Below are positions 1 to 5,598 of a DNA stretch of 9,165 nt, in pieces. Numbering within the stretch: the stretch's first letter is position 1; the number at the start of each line of letters is the position of its first letter. The stretch comes from Halobacteriales archaeon (GTDB lineage Archaea > Halobacteriota > Halobacteria > Halobacteriales > SKSH01). A program made the translations under genes and the position numbers. The DNA is taken from NCBI GenBank assembly GCA_007118075.1, contig SKSH01000207.1, positions 1 to 9,165 of the forward strand, written 5' to 3'. The notes beneath the pieces were generated by a model. The model was not told the DNA's origin, ran no database searches, and worked only from the letters and a program-made list of their open reading frames with translations.

Positions 1-798
1 CAGCTCAGGGGCAGAGGGTGGTGGATCGGCCGCATCTCGCCAGTAGCTCAGCATCCAACCGAGATCGGCCAGTGGATCACCGAGGGTACACATCTCCCAG
101 TCGAACACACCGATGATACTGGGCACCTCCTCGGGTGCGAACATCACGTTGTCGAGCTTGTAATCACCGTGGACGAGGGTATGTGGGTGGTCAGCTGGCG
201 CGTTGTCTGCAAGCCATGCTCCGACCTCGTAGAGGGTGGGAATCTCCCTCACCTCGGCGGTCCGCTCGAACGCCCACATGAGTTGTTGACCCCACCGATC
301 GACCTGTCGTTGGGTGTACCCTGGTGGGTAGCCAAAGTCACCGAGTCCGACGGCCCCGTAATCGAGTTCGTGGATGGCGGCGAGGACATCGACGAGCTGT
401 GTACCGATTCGGCGTCTGGCCTCAGGGTTTGCGAACCGATCGGGTTCTTCGAGTCGAAGGACGTCCCCGTCCAGACGATCCATGAGATAGAAGTCGGCAC
501 CGATGACAGCATGGTCGTCACAGGCGGCTACCGGACTCGGGAGGGGGACCTCGGTGTCCTCGAGCGCCTCGATGACAGTGTACTCTCGAAGGACATCATG
601 GGCGGTCTCGGCCGTCTCACCGGGTGGTGGTCGGCGCAGGACGAGGTCGCGGTCGCCCCAGCTGAGCATGAGTGTCTCATTCGAGTGACCCTCGTCGTGG
701 CGGCTGATGGTGAAGGTAGCCGCCGGTCCGAGCTCCTCTGTCAGGTACCCCTTCAGTGCCTCCTCATCGATGAGCCGCTCCAGGTAGTCGTCGGTCAT
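1..798 (-). CDS. APH-fold phosphotransferase, ACAD10/11 kinase-domain / LvaA-like (3' end cut by window)
   Basis: The reading frame is open from the ATG at 798 to the left edge and gives 266 residues with no stop, so the C-terminus lies outside. It is an aminoglycoside-phosphotransferase-fold kinase. The Brenner motif HGDYKLDN is at residues 210-217, with catalytic base D212 and Mg-binding N217. The second metal-binding motif DWE (D233) follows, then GDPLADLGWML, typical of the ACAD10/ACAD11-associated kinases rather than of antibiotic kinases. The N-terminus has the ATP-lobe pattern SNETLMLSWGDRDLVLRRPP at about 38-57. It is transcribed divergently from an ACAD11-type acyl-CoA dehydrogenase across a 96-bp gap. 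In animals the two domains are fused, and in bacterial lva operons they are neighbours. The likely role is ATP-dependent phosphorylation of a 4-hydroxyacyl-CoA; the substrate is inferred from context only. No Shine-Dalgarno or clear TATA box was seen before the start. Confidence 0.88.
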   Translation of the reverse strand, partial: MTDDYLERLIDEEALKGYLTEELGPAATFTISRHDEGHSNETLMLSWGDRDLVLRRPPPGETAETAHDVLREYTVIEALEDTEVPLPSPVAACDDHAVIGADFYLMDRLDGDVLRLEEPDRFANPEARRRIGTQLVDVLAAIHELDYGAVGLGDFGYPPGYTQRQVDRWGQQLMWAFERTAEVREIPTLYEVGAWLADNAPADHPHTLVHGDYKLDNVMFAPEEVPSIIGVFDWEMCTLGDPLADLGWMLSYWRDAADPPPSAPEL

Positions 799-863
799 GG
801 GCTGGATGATCTATTGGTCATCCTATCGGCCGGCTGATGGCGACAAAACGGTTTCGGGGGAAT

Positions 864-871
864 GATTTACT
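864..871 (+). promoter_or_regulatory. TATA-like box of the acyl-CoA dehydrogenase gene
   Basis: TGATTTAC, preceded by a G-rich run, is centred about 27 nt before the ATG at 895. That is the spacing expected for a leaderless haloarchaeal transcript. No Shine-Dalgarno lies before this start, which fits leaderless initiation. The 799-894 gap must also hold the promoter of the divergent kinase, so the two genes may be co-controlled; I see no convincing TATA box for the kinase. Confidence 0.45.
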
Positions 872-894
872 GGTGACCCTGCGAACCTCGCGAT

Positions 895-2124
895 ATGGAT
901 TACCATGACAGTGATCAAGCCCGGTCGTTAGCTGCCTCGGCCCGGAGCTTCATCGATGAGGTGGTCATCCCGACCGAACGTGAGCACCTTGGCGGCGGGG
1001 AGGTCGACGCATCGGTGATCGAGAACCTTCGAAAGGAGGCTCGTGACCGTGACCTGTACGCTCCACAAGTACCAACCGAGTTCGGCGGGCTCGGACTGAA
1101 CTTCCGGGACGTGCTCCCGACCTTCGAAGAGACCGGTCGAAGCCTGCTTGGCCCAGCAGCCCTCCGCGTCGATGCCCCTGATGAGGGCAACATGCACACG
1201 CTTGCGCTCGCCGGAACAGCCGAGCAAAAAGAGCGCTGGTTACGACCACTGGTCGCCGGTGAGATCGTCTCTGGTTTCTCGATGACTGAACCGATGAACG
1301 GGGCTGGTTCGGATCCGAAGATGATTCAGACCACGGCCGTGCCCGATGGTGACGAGTGGGTCATCAATGGACACAAGTGGTGGACGACGAACGGTCCCGA
1401 GGCGGATATCTTGCTGGTGCTCGCCCGAACCGATCCTGATGCTCATCCATATGCAGGCTGTTCAATCATCCTAGTCCCGACCGATACACCTGGTGTCGAA
1501 CTCGTCCGTGATATCCCACACATGGGCGGTGAGTTCGTCGGATCGTCCCACGGCGAGTTCATCTACGATGATGTTCGCGTGCCTGCGGAGAATCTGCTCG
1601 GTGAACGGAATGAGGGCTTCGCCCTTGCTCAGCAACGGCTCGGACCAGCTCGACTGACCCATTGCATGCGCTTTTCGGGCATGGCGAATCGAGCACTCTC
1701 GATCGCCACGGCCTATCTCGATGAACGCGAGGGGTTCGGGTCGACCCTCGCGGAGAAACAGGCACTGCGATATGAACTTGCAGATGCCGAGACACGGTTG
1801 CATGCAGCGAGGACGATGATCCGTCACGCGTCGACCGCGGTCGCCGCTGGTGAGGAGGCACGCGTCCCCGTCTCGATGGCGAAGGTCTACACGGCGAACG
1901 TCGTCCAGGATGCGATCGACCTTGCGGTGCAGTGTTGTGGCGGCCACGGTGTTGCAAAGGACCTTCCGTTGTCTGAGTTCTATACTGCCGTCAGATCATT
2001 CAGGATCATCGATGGGGCAGACGAGGTCCACAAACGAGTCATCGCCCGTTGGGCATTCGATGAGGTCGATTCCAGCGAGATCGAGCATCTCCCTCGATTC
2101 GGAACACCAGGAGTGAGGTTATGA
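895..2124 (+). CDS. Acyl-CoA dehydrogenase, ACAD10/ACAD11 (LvaC-like) subfamily
   Basis: The 409-residue protein is full length for a single-domain acyl-CoA dehydrogenase (FAD flavoprotein). The N-terminal helical domain is about 1-120. The middle beta domain starts with the FAD/substrate motif GFSMTEP (127-133) and continues through WVINGHKWW (155-163). The C-terminal helical domain contains GFALAQQRLGPARLTHCMR (about 241-259), CCGGHGV (347-353) and IIDGADEVH (371-379). HKWW, QxRLGPxRxxHCMR and DGxDEVH are hallmarks I associate with the dehydrogenase half of ACAD10/ACAD11 rather than with MCAD or SCAD. The usual catalytic Glu of the YEG motif appears to be D373. The divergent kinase and the downstream SDR suggest conversion of 4-phosphoacyl-CoA to an enoyl- or 3-hydroxyacyl-CoA, as for LvaC; ordinary acyl-CoA oxidation cannot be excluded. 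The ATG at 895 is supported by the TATA box at -27. The stop overlaps the next possible start (ATGA). Confidence 0.92.
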   Translation: MDYHDSDQARSLAASARSFIDEVVIPTEREHLGGGEVDASVIENLRKEARDRDLYAPQVPTEFGGLGLNFRDVLPTFEETGRSLLGPAALRVDAPDEGNMHTLALAGTAEQKERWLRPLVAGEIVSGFSMTEPMNGAGSDPKMIQTTAVPDGDEWVINGHKWWTTNGPEADILLVLARTDPDAHPYAGCSIILVPTDTPGVELVRDIPHMGGEFVGSSHGEFIYDDVRVPAENLLGERNEGFALAQQRLGPARLTHCMRFSGMANRALSIATAYLDEREGFGSTLAEKQALRYELADAETRLHAARTMIRHASTAVAAGEEARVPVSMAKVYTANVVQDAIDLAVQCCGGHGVAKDLPLSEFYTAVRSFRIIDGADEVHKRVIARWAFDEVDSSEIEHLPRFGTPGVRL

Positions 2125-2240
2125 ACCGCTCTGAGATTTCACCTAACTCGACGACCCGTTTAATATCTCGCTCTCGGAATCAGTCGCCGATGCACCATCT
2201 ACTTCCAACCCTCGATCTTCGTCAGGAGATTGACGCATGA
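2121..2240 (+). CDS. Possible 39-aa coupling ORF between ACAD and SDR genes
   Basis: An ATG at 2121 overlaps the dehydrogenase stop (ATGA), and the in-frame TGA at 2238-2240 overlaps the ATG of the SDR gene (ATGA again). AGGAG at 2109-2113 lies 7 nt before this ATG, a good ribosome-binding distance. The predicted 39-residue peptide starts MNRSEISPNS and ends RQEIDA; it has no recognisable domain or membrane segment. Third codon positions are not clearly GC-rich, unlike the flanking genes, and a TATA-like box lies inside the frame. It may therefore be a short translated leader that couples dehydrogenase and SDR translation, a true tiny protein, or simply a promoter region that happens to be open. 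Confidence 0.3.
   Translation: MNRSEISPNSTTRLISRSRNQSPMHHLLPTLDLRQEIDA
2159..2166 (+). promoter_or_regulatory. TATA-like box of the SDR gene
   Basis: TTTAATAT lies about 75 nt before the SDR start. Transcription would begin near 2189, leaving a leader of roughly 48 nt that contains the AGGAG site at 2224-2228. It competes with the idea that the SDR is only read through from the dehydrogenase gene. Confidence 0.4.
2224..2228 (+). promoter_or_regulatory. Shine-Dalgarno site for the SDR gene
   Basis: AGGAG ends 8 nt before the ATG at 2237 and is complementary to the CCUCC end of archaeal 16S rRNA. It fixes 2237 as the SDR start. Confidence 0.6.
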
Positions 2241-3007
2241 CCGATCACTTCGATATCGATGGAGCGGTCGCGATTGTCACAGGGGCGTCCAGTGGCATCG
2301 GTGAGGCGATCGCCCGTCGGTATGCACTCGAGGGTCTCGATGTGGTTATCTGTTCCAGGGAACAGGAGAACGTCGACCCGGTCGCTGAGGCGATCAATGA
2401 TGACACATCTGACGGATCGGTCTTGCCGATCGAGTGCGACGTGACCAATCGGGCGGCCGTCGATGAACTCATCGAGCGGACCGTTGACACCTATGGCTCG
2501 CTCGATATCCTCGTGAACAACGCTGGTGCTTCCTTCATGGCGACCTTCGATGACATCTCCCCCAACGGTTGGGCGACCATCGTCGATATCAACCTGACCG
2601 GCACCTACAACTGTACCCATGCCGCTGCGGCCGAATTGGCCGATGGTGGAGGGTATGTCATCAACCTCTCGAGCGTTGCTGGGCAGCATGGTTCACCCTA
2701 CATGAGCCATTATGGGGCCGCCAAGGCTGGCGTGATCAACCTGACGACTACCCTCGGCAATGAATGGGCCGATCGCGACATCCGGGTGAACTGCATCGCT
2801 CCAGGGTTCGTTGCGACCGAAGGGGTCGAGCAGCAGATGGGGGTCTCTGCTGAGGATATCGATCGATCGACGGTCGATCGGCGGATCGGTACGGTCGAAG
2901 AGATCGCCGACATCGCTCACTTCCTCGTGAGTCCGGCTGCCTCGTATCTTGTCGGTGAGACAATCACCGCCAAAGGAACACCCCATATCGGTGAACTCGA
3001 GGTCTGA
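2237..3007 (+). CDS. Short-chain dehydrogenase/reductase (classical SDR)
   Basis: The 256-residue protein has the size and motif set of a classical SDR. The cofactor glycine motif TGASSGIG is at 15-22, followed by C-S-R41 at the end of strand beta-2; an Arg there favours NADP(H). The sequence continues with NNAG at 94-97, the structural Asn N119, catalytic S146, Y159 and K163 (YGAAK), and PGFVATEG after the active site. These give oxidation of a hydroxyl or reduction of a ketone on a carbonyl/alcohol substrate, in the cytoplasm. It follows the ACAD11-type dehydrogenase on the same strand. In bacterial lva operons an SDR (LvaD) reduces 4-keto-acyl-CoA to 4-hydroxyacyl-CoA before phosphorylation, and this gene is a candidate for that step or for a 3-hydroxyacyl-CoA step. 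SDR sequence alone does not give the substrate. The gene converges on the transporter gene with 27 bp between stops. Confidence 0.9.
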   Translation: MTDHFDIDGAVAIVTGASSGIGEAIARRYALEGLDVVICSREQENVDPVAEAINDDTSDGSVLPIECDVTNRAAVDELIERTVDTYGSLDILVNNAGASFMATFDDISPNGWATIVDINLTGTYNCTHAAAAELADGGGYVINLSSVAGQHGSPYMSHYGAAKAGVINLTTTLGNEWADRDIRVNCIAPGFVATEGVEQQMGVSAEDIDRSTVDRRIGTVEEIADIAHFLVSPAASYLVGETITAKGTPHIGELEV

Positions 3008-3034
3008 CTCTGGTTCAACGGCCGGTTCGTCGGC

Positions 3035-4237
3035 TCAATCCGGTCCGGTTGGGTACGCCGGACGCTTTGGCAGTTTCCCTCTGGAATACATCACCCAGAC
3101 CCCGATCGCAAGGATGATCACGGCCACGGAGACGACTCGGAAGGCCGTATCGTAGGCGACTCCTCTGGAAACGACTGCACCGATCGTCCCTGCACCGAGA
3201 GCGGTGAAGATCATCATCGTCGCTGAATACCAGGTATACGCACTCCCTCGGTGTTGGTCCGGGAGCGATGCAAGCAGGTACGTATCCAAGACGGGGAGCA
3301 TCGAGAAGAAGGTGTAGCCGACGACGACGCTCACTACGGCGATGAGAACCAGCCCATCGACGATTGTGATGGTCAAAATCGACCCGGCGAAGAGGAATAA
3401 GATCAAGATCAACAGAGGAATATTCCGCCGGGTATCGGCCAAGCGCCCGCTGACGAGCCAAGCAGGGATTCCAGCCGCGAACATGAACGAGAGAAGCAAC
3501 CGTGCGGTAGATTCATCGATCCCCTTTGAGACATCAAGGTAATCGCCATACAGGTTGAAAAAGCCGTTCCAGAGGAATCCGATCGTCCCTGCGATGATGA
3601 TCCCGGTGAGGATGAGTCGCCACTGCGCTCTCGCAGCGACGAGCAGGCTTCGATCCTCTACCCCCGCGTAGGGGAGTTCGACCCGGAGAGACGCATAGAC
3701 GATGAAGACGGTCACTATGGCAGCCGTCGCAGAGATCGCGAAGAAGGTCGTCCGCCAGTCAGCCACGAGCAAGATTCCACCGACGATGAGCGGAGCGCTG
3801 ACTGCAGCGATCTGACTCGACATCCCATGGATTCCGATTGCACGCCCGACACGCCGAGGGAAGAGCTCGCTGATGAGTGGATTCGCGGCGATGAAATAAA
3901 TCCCACTCGACAGACCCATCAGAAAGGCGCCGCCGATGAGATGGGTGGTAGTCTGAGCAAGGCCGGTATAGGCCGAGGTGAACACCAGGAGCGTCCCGGT
4001 GGCGATGACAACGTAATGTCTCGGCACTCTAGTGAGGATGTATCCGGTCGGCAATCTCGGGAGTGCACTTCCGAGCCAGACGGCTGAGGCAAGGACTCCG
4101 AGGGATGCGACGGTGACACCGAAATCCGCCGCAACCGGCTGGAGTAACGGTGCGAAGATCATCCGTGCCAGGTTTACCAGGAACACCGCCGCACAGAGCG
4201 ATCCGAACATCTGCGCCCGTGACACGCTCAATGGCAT
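3035..4237 (-). CDS. MFS transporter, 12 predicted transmembrane helices
   Basis: The 400-residue protein is hydrophobic throughout, with a pattern of 12 helices in two halves split by a charged loop at about 185-207 (RVELPYAGVEDRSLLVAARAQ). A degenerate motif A sits between helices 2 and 3 (G65-YILTR-VPR73), and a clearer copy in the second half reads GRLADTRRN at about 264-272. SPLDQHR-like loop residues before helix 10 (LPDQHRGSAYTWYSA, 325-339) are also typical of the major facilitator superfamily. It should work as a secondary transporter in the cytoplasmic membrane. The substrate is unknown. Its convergence with the catabolic genes at 895-3007 could mean uptake of their substrate, but that is only proximity. 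The ATG at 4237 gives a short cytoplasmic N-terminus before helix 1; no Shine-Dalgarno is seen, so the mRNA may be leaderless. Confidence 0.9.
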   Translation of the reverse strand: MPLSVSRAQMFGSLCAAVFLVNLARMIFAPLLQPVAADFGVTVASLGVLASAVWLGSALPRLPTGYILTRVPRHYVVIATGTLLVFTSAYTGLAQTTTHLIGGAFLMGLSSGIYFIAANPLISELFPRRVGRAIGIHGMSSQIAAVSAPLIVGGILLVADWRTTFFAISATAAIVTVFIVYASLRVELPYAGVEDRSLLVAARAQWRLILTGIIIAGTIGFLWNGFFNLYGDYLDVSKGIDESTARLLLSFMFAAGIPAWLVSGRLADTRRNIPLLILILFLFAGSILTITIVDGLVLIAVVSVVVGYTFFSMLPVLDTYLLASLPDQHRGSAYTWYSATMMIFTALGAGTIGAVVSRGVAYDTAFRVVSVAVIILAIGVWVMYSRGKLPKRPAYPTGPD

Positions 4238-4295
4238 GACGTCGGCGGTTTAGTACGCGTTGATAGTGGCAAGCTGCTCCTCGACTGAATTTGGC

Positions 4296-4315
4296 TGTCA
4301 GACATGCGTCTGACA
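4296..4315. repeat. Perfect 8-bp inverted repeat, candidate operator upstream of the MFS gene
   Basis: TGTCAGAC and GTCTGACA flank a 4-nt spacer (ATGC). The repeat is centred about 69 bp upstream of the transporter ATG. The dyad has no run of T next to it, so an operator is more likely than a terminator. Confidence 0.5.
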
Positions 4316-4384
4316 ACGATTCAGTTCCGTACAATCATCTCGATGCAGTCTCCCGATTTTTACTATCACCGACCTTGGCGACGG

Positions 4385-4390
4385 TATATA
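4385..4390 (+). promoter_or_regulatory. TATATA, possible TATA box
   Basis: TATATA is the strongest TATA match in the 4238-4544 gap. If used rightwards, it would give the zinc-ribbon gene a leader of about 130 nt. Because the hexamer is palindromic, either direction is possible. Confidence 0.3.
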
Positions 4391-4441
4391 CTCCTCCTCC
4401 TCGGCTATGCTGGTAGCGAGCCTATCTCCCCAGAAAACCAC

Positions 4442-4456
4442 CCTGACTCGGTCAGG
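4442..4456. repeat. Inverted repeat CCTGAC-N3-GTCAGG
   Basis: Six-bp arms flank TCG. They share the CTGAC/GTCAG core with the larger dyad at 4296-4315, though in the opposite order. It could form a small hairpin in the leader of the zinc-ribbon gene or be a second regulator site. Confidence 0.3.
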
Positions 4457-4544
4457 CACACACCAATGCTGACGCAATGCTCTTCCCCCCGACGTTTGTC
4501 CGCACGCCAAACGAGTTCACCTTCTGTCCAACGAGGTGTTTGAT

Positions 4545-4697
4545 GTGTCTACTACGACCAGACGGATCAGCTGGCTCTTCGGACTCGGAGTCGATGACAC
4601 GGTCTGCGAGTGCCGTCACTGTGGAACGAACGTCAATCCCAATGAAGACCATTGCCCGACGTGTGGTTCTGAGAGCATTGCCATGTATGAACTCTAG
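4545..4697 (+). CDS. 50-aa CPxCG-type zinc-ribbon micro-protein
   Basis: The frame starts at GTG 4545, 6 nt after GAGGTG (4533-4538), a strong haloarchaeal ribosome-binding site. It ends at TAG 4695-4697. The peptide begins VSTTTRRISWLFGLGVDDTV and continues with two knuckles, CRHCG (C23, C26) and CPTCG (C37, C40), separated by 10 residues, then a short tail ending AMYEL. An extra Cys (C21) precedes the first knuckle. Four cysteines in this spacing form a rubredoxin-like zinc knuckle pair. Haloarchaea encode many such micro-proteins (under 70 aa), several of which affect growth, biofilm or motility in Haloferax, so a regulatory or partner-binding role is likely. An in-frame GTG at 4536 would add three residues but would overlap the ribosome-binding site. 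The gene is too short and its start too rare for standard callers. Confidence 0.75.
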   Translation: MSTTTRRISWLFGLGVDDTVCECRHCGTNVNPNEDHCPTCGSESIAMYEL

Positions 4698-4734
4698 GCT
4701 TGATCGATTCGGATTTCGACCGAACGGCTTTTCG

Positions 4735-4750
4735 TTTAGGTCGGCCTAAA
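4735..4750. promoter_or_regulatory. DtxR/IdeR-like palindrome, candidate metal-dependent operator
   Basis: TTTAGG-TCGG-CCTAAA is a perfect dyad. TTAGG-N4-CCTAA has the same half-sites and spacing as the left part of the DtxR/IdeR box. It ends 9 nt before the ATG at 4760 and covers the expected TATA position (about -27), so a bound repressor would block the promoter. Haloarchaea use DtxR-family regulators (Idr, SirR, TroR) for iron and manganese control. Confidence 0.55.
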
Positions 4751-4759
4751 ACTACAACA

Positions 4760-4921
4760 ATGGGAGACCACCATCGCTCCGATGCGGATCACCACGAACA
4801 CTCCCAGTTCGAGCCGACCATTACGATCTGTCGGACCGACACCGAGATCGTGGTATTCCTCGAGGTTGGCAATCAGGATGGGTGGATTGCGACTGATTTT
4901 ACCGTAGAACCCGACCGCTGA
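4760..4921 (+). CDS. 53-aa small protein with His/Asp-rich N-terminus behind a metal box
   Basis: I choose the ATG at 4760. The upstream in-frame ATG at 4700 would put the DtxR-like dyad and the probable TATA region inside the coding sequence, and those 20 residues have no matching character. The 53-residue protein has five His and three Asp in its first 14 positions (GDHHRSDADHHEH), one Cys (C24), and a hydrophobic strand pattern EIVVFLEVGNQDGWIATDF (29-47). The tail resembles small haloarchaeal proteins with an ...NxxxWIxSD... ending (DUF7331-like), recalled without a search. There is no signal peptide or membrane helix, so it is probably cytoplasmic. The palindrome in the promoter and the convergent dpsA (22 bp away) suggest a role in metal or iron response; metal binding by the His-rich arm is an inference. 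Confidence 0.7.
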   Translation: MGDHHRSDADHHEHSQFEPTITICRTDTEIVVFLEVGNQDGWIATDFTVEPDR

Positions 4922-4925
4922 CGCG

Positions 4926-4935
4926 TTCGGCCGAA
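4926..4935. repeat. 10-bp perfect palindrome between convergent stops
   Basis: TTCGGCCGAA fills part of the 22-bp gap between the 53-aa gene and dpsA. It is too short and loopless for a good hairpin and has no T run, so any role in ending transcription is doubtful. Confidence 0.2.
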
Positions 4936-4943
4936 GACTGCCC

Positions 4944-5489
4944 TCAGTGTGTCGCCTCTTGATGGACGAGCGTGTCGTCTTCAAGCCAGTGATGGAGGAC
5001 GTGAACGTGATTCTCGAGTAATACCAGTTGATCCCTGAGGATCTCACCGGTGGCATAGTCTCCTAGTCCATCGACCAGTTCGATGTGCTCACGGTAACGT
5101 TCGATGAGTTCACCATACAGCTCGAGATCGTTCTCCAACGAGGTCCGGATGTCATAGACGTCCTCTCCTTCAGGTTCCAGTGATGCACGTTCGCTCAGTG
5201 CCTGCATGCTTGCCGGTGGGACCCCACCGATCGATTGGATGCGCTCGGCCACCTCATCTGCCGTATCCTCGATGTCCTCGTATGCCTCCTGAAGCCACCG
5301 GTGGATGGTCAAGTGCTCAGCACCCTCGACGTTCCAGTGGTGCTTGTGGAGTTGATGGTAGATGACGTACAGATCGGACAGATCAGTTGAGAGTGCGTTG
5401 ATGACTTGTTCTGCCTTCTCAACGTCCAATCTAACGGGGTTCGCTTCGATGCTATTCGCTTGTCGGCGAATGCTTTTTTGAACGCTCAT
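4944..5489 (-). CDS. dpsA: DpsA ferritin-like iron storage/protection protein
   Basis: With the ATG at 5489 the protein is 181 residues, close to the 182 of Halobacterium salinarum DpsA, which it resembles along its length (YxxYHQLxKHHWNVEGAE, ERxQxxGGVP, EDVYDIRTSL, EDDTLV near the end). It is a four-helix Dps protein that forms a 12-subunit shell, oxidises Fe(II) with peroxide and stores the iron, protecting DNA in the cytoplasm. The inter-subunit ferroxidase ligands are visible as H51 and H63 in KHHWNVEGAEHLTIH, and D78 and E82 in ADEVAE. An upstream in-frame GTG at 5516 would add nine residues but overlaps the TATAA region; the TTATAA at 5518-5523 sits about 31 nt before the ATG and supports 5489. 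The gene converges with the small metal-box gene. Confidence 0.95.
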   Translation of the reverse strand: MSVQKSIRRQANSIEANPVRLDVEKAEQVINALSTDLSDLYVIYHQLHKHHWNVEGAEHLTIHRWLQEAYEDIEDTADEVAERIQSIGGVPPASMQALSERASLEPEGEDVYDIRTSLENDLELYGELIERYREHIELVDGLGDYATGEILRDQLVLLENHVHVLHHWLEDDTLVHQEATH

Positions 5490-5517
5490 AGCGGGTGTAC
5501 CTTCGCCCGCCAACACC

Positions 5518-5523
5518 TTATAA
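5518..5523 (-). promoter_or_regulatory. TATA box of dpsA
   Basis: TTATAA is centred about 31 nt before the dpsA ATG, giving a leader of only a few nucleotides. On the minus strand it is preceded by TTTAGG (5528-5533 on the plus strand as CCTAAA), a half-site identical to the arm of the palindrome at 4735-4750. Only one half is present here. Confidence 0.6.
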
Positions 5524-5598
5524 CTTCCCTAAATAGAAATTATTTTTATCTATATCTAAATTTATCTTATATTAGATAGAACATATATTTTGAATATA
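5524..5598. promoter_or_regulatory. 75-bp AT-rich dpsA upstream region with two dyads
   Basis: This stretch is mostly A and T, against a background near 55-58% GC. It holds TATCTAA-N12-TTAGATA (5553-5559 and 5572-5578) and TATATT-TTG-AATATA (5584-5598). The first is 30-55 bp upstream of the dpsA TATA box and is a candidate regulator site. The second abuts the stop of the 57-aa gene and may instead act in ending its transcript. No gene is seen. Confidence 0.45.

Larger units (their letters stand above)
4238..4544. other. 307-bp intergenic region between MFS and zinc-ribbon genes
   Basis: I find no convincing gene here. Open frames on both strands are short and look like chance (low complexity, no motif, weak start context). 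The region holds a perfect inverted repeat at 4296-4315, a TATATA at 4385-4390, a second small inverted repeat at 4442-4456 and a pyrimidine-rich CTCCTCCTCC tract right after the TATATA. It must contain the promoters of the divergent MFS and zinc-ribbon genes. Confidence 0.6.

Noticed and set aside
169..837. 222-codon open frame on the plus strand
   Set aside because: It lies opposite the kinase gene; the minus-strand frame carries all the catalytic motifs, while this one has no recognisable domain. Such long antisense frames are common in GC-rich DNA.
1471..1957. Two overlapping minus-strand frames (158 and 132 codons) inside the dehydrogenase gene
   Set aside because: They are shadows of a well-supported gene; the composition is Arg/His-rich with no motif.
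2222..2689. 155-codon minus-strand frame over the SDR gene
   Set aside because: It is antisense to clear SDR motifs and has no domain of its own.
2857..2905. Dense run of GATC/CGATCG tetramers
   Set aside because: It codes for ordinary SDR residues (DIDRSTVDRRIG) using favoured Asp, Ile and Arg codons. It could be read as methylation sites, but nothing separates it from codon usage.
4298..4510. 70-codon minus-strand frame with a run of four Glu
   Set aside because: The Glu run comes only from the CTCCTCCTCC tract. There is no ribosome-binding site, domain or codon bias.
4477..4749. 90-codon plus-strand frame
   Set aside because: It overlaps the zinc-ribbon gene in another frame; the ribosome-binding site and the Cys pairs belong to the 4545 frame.
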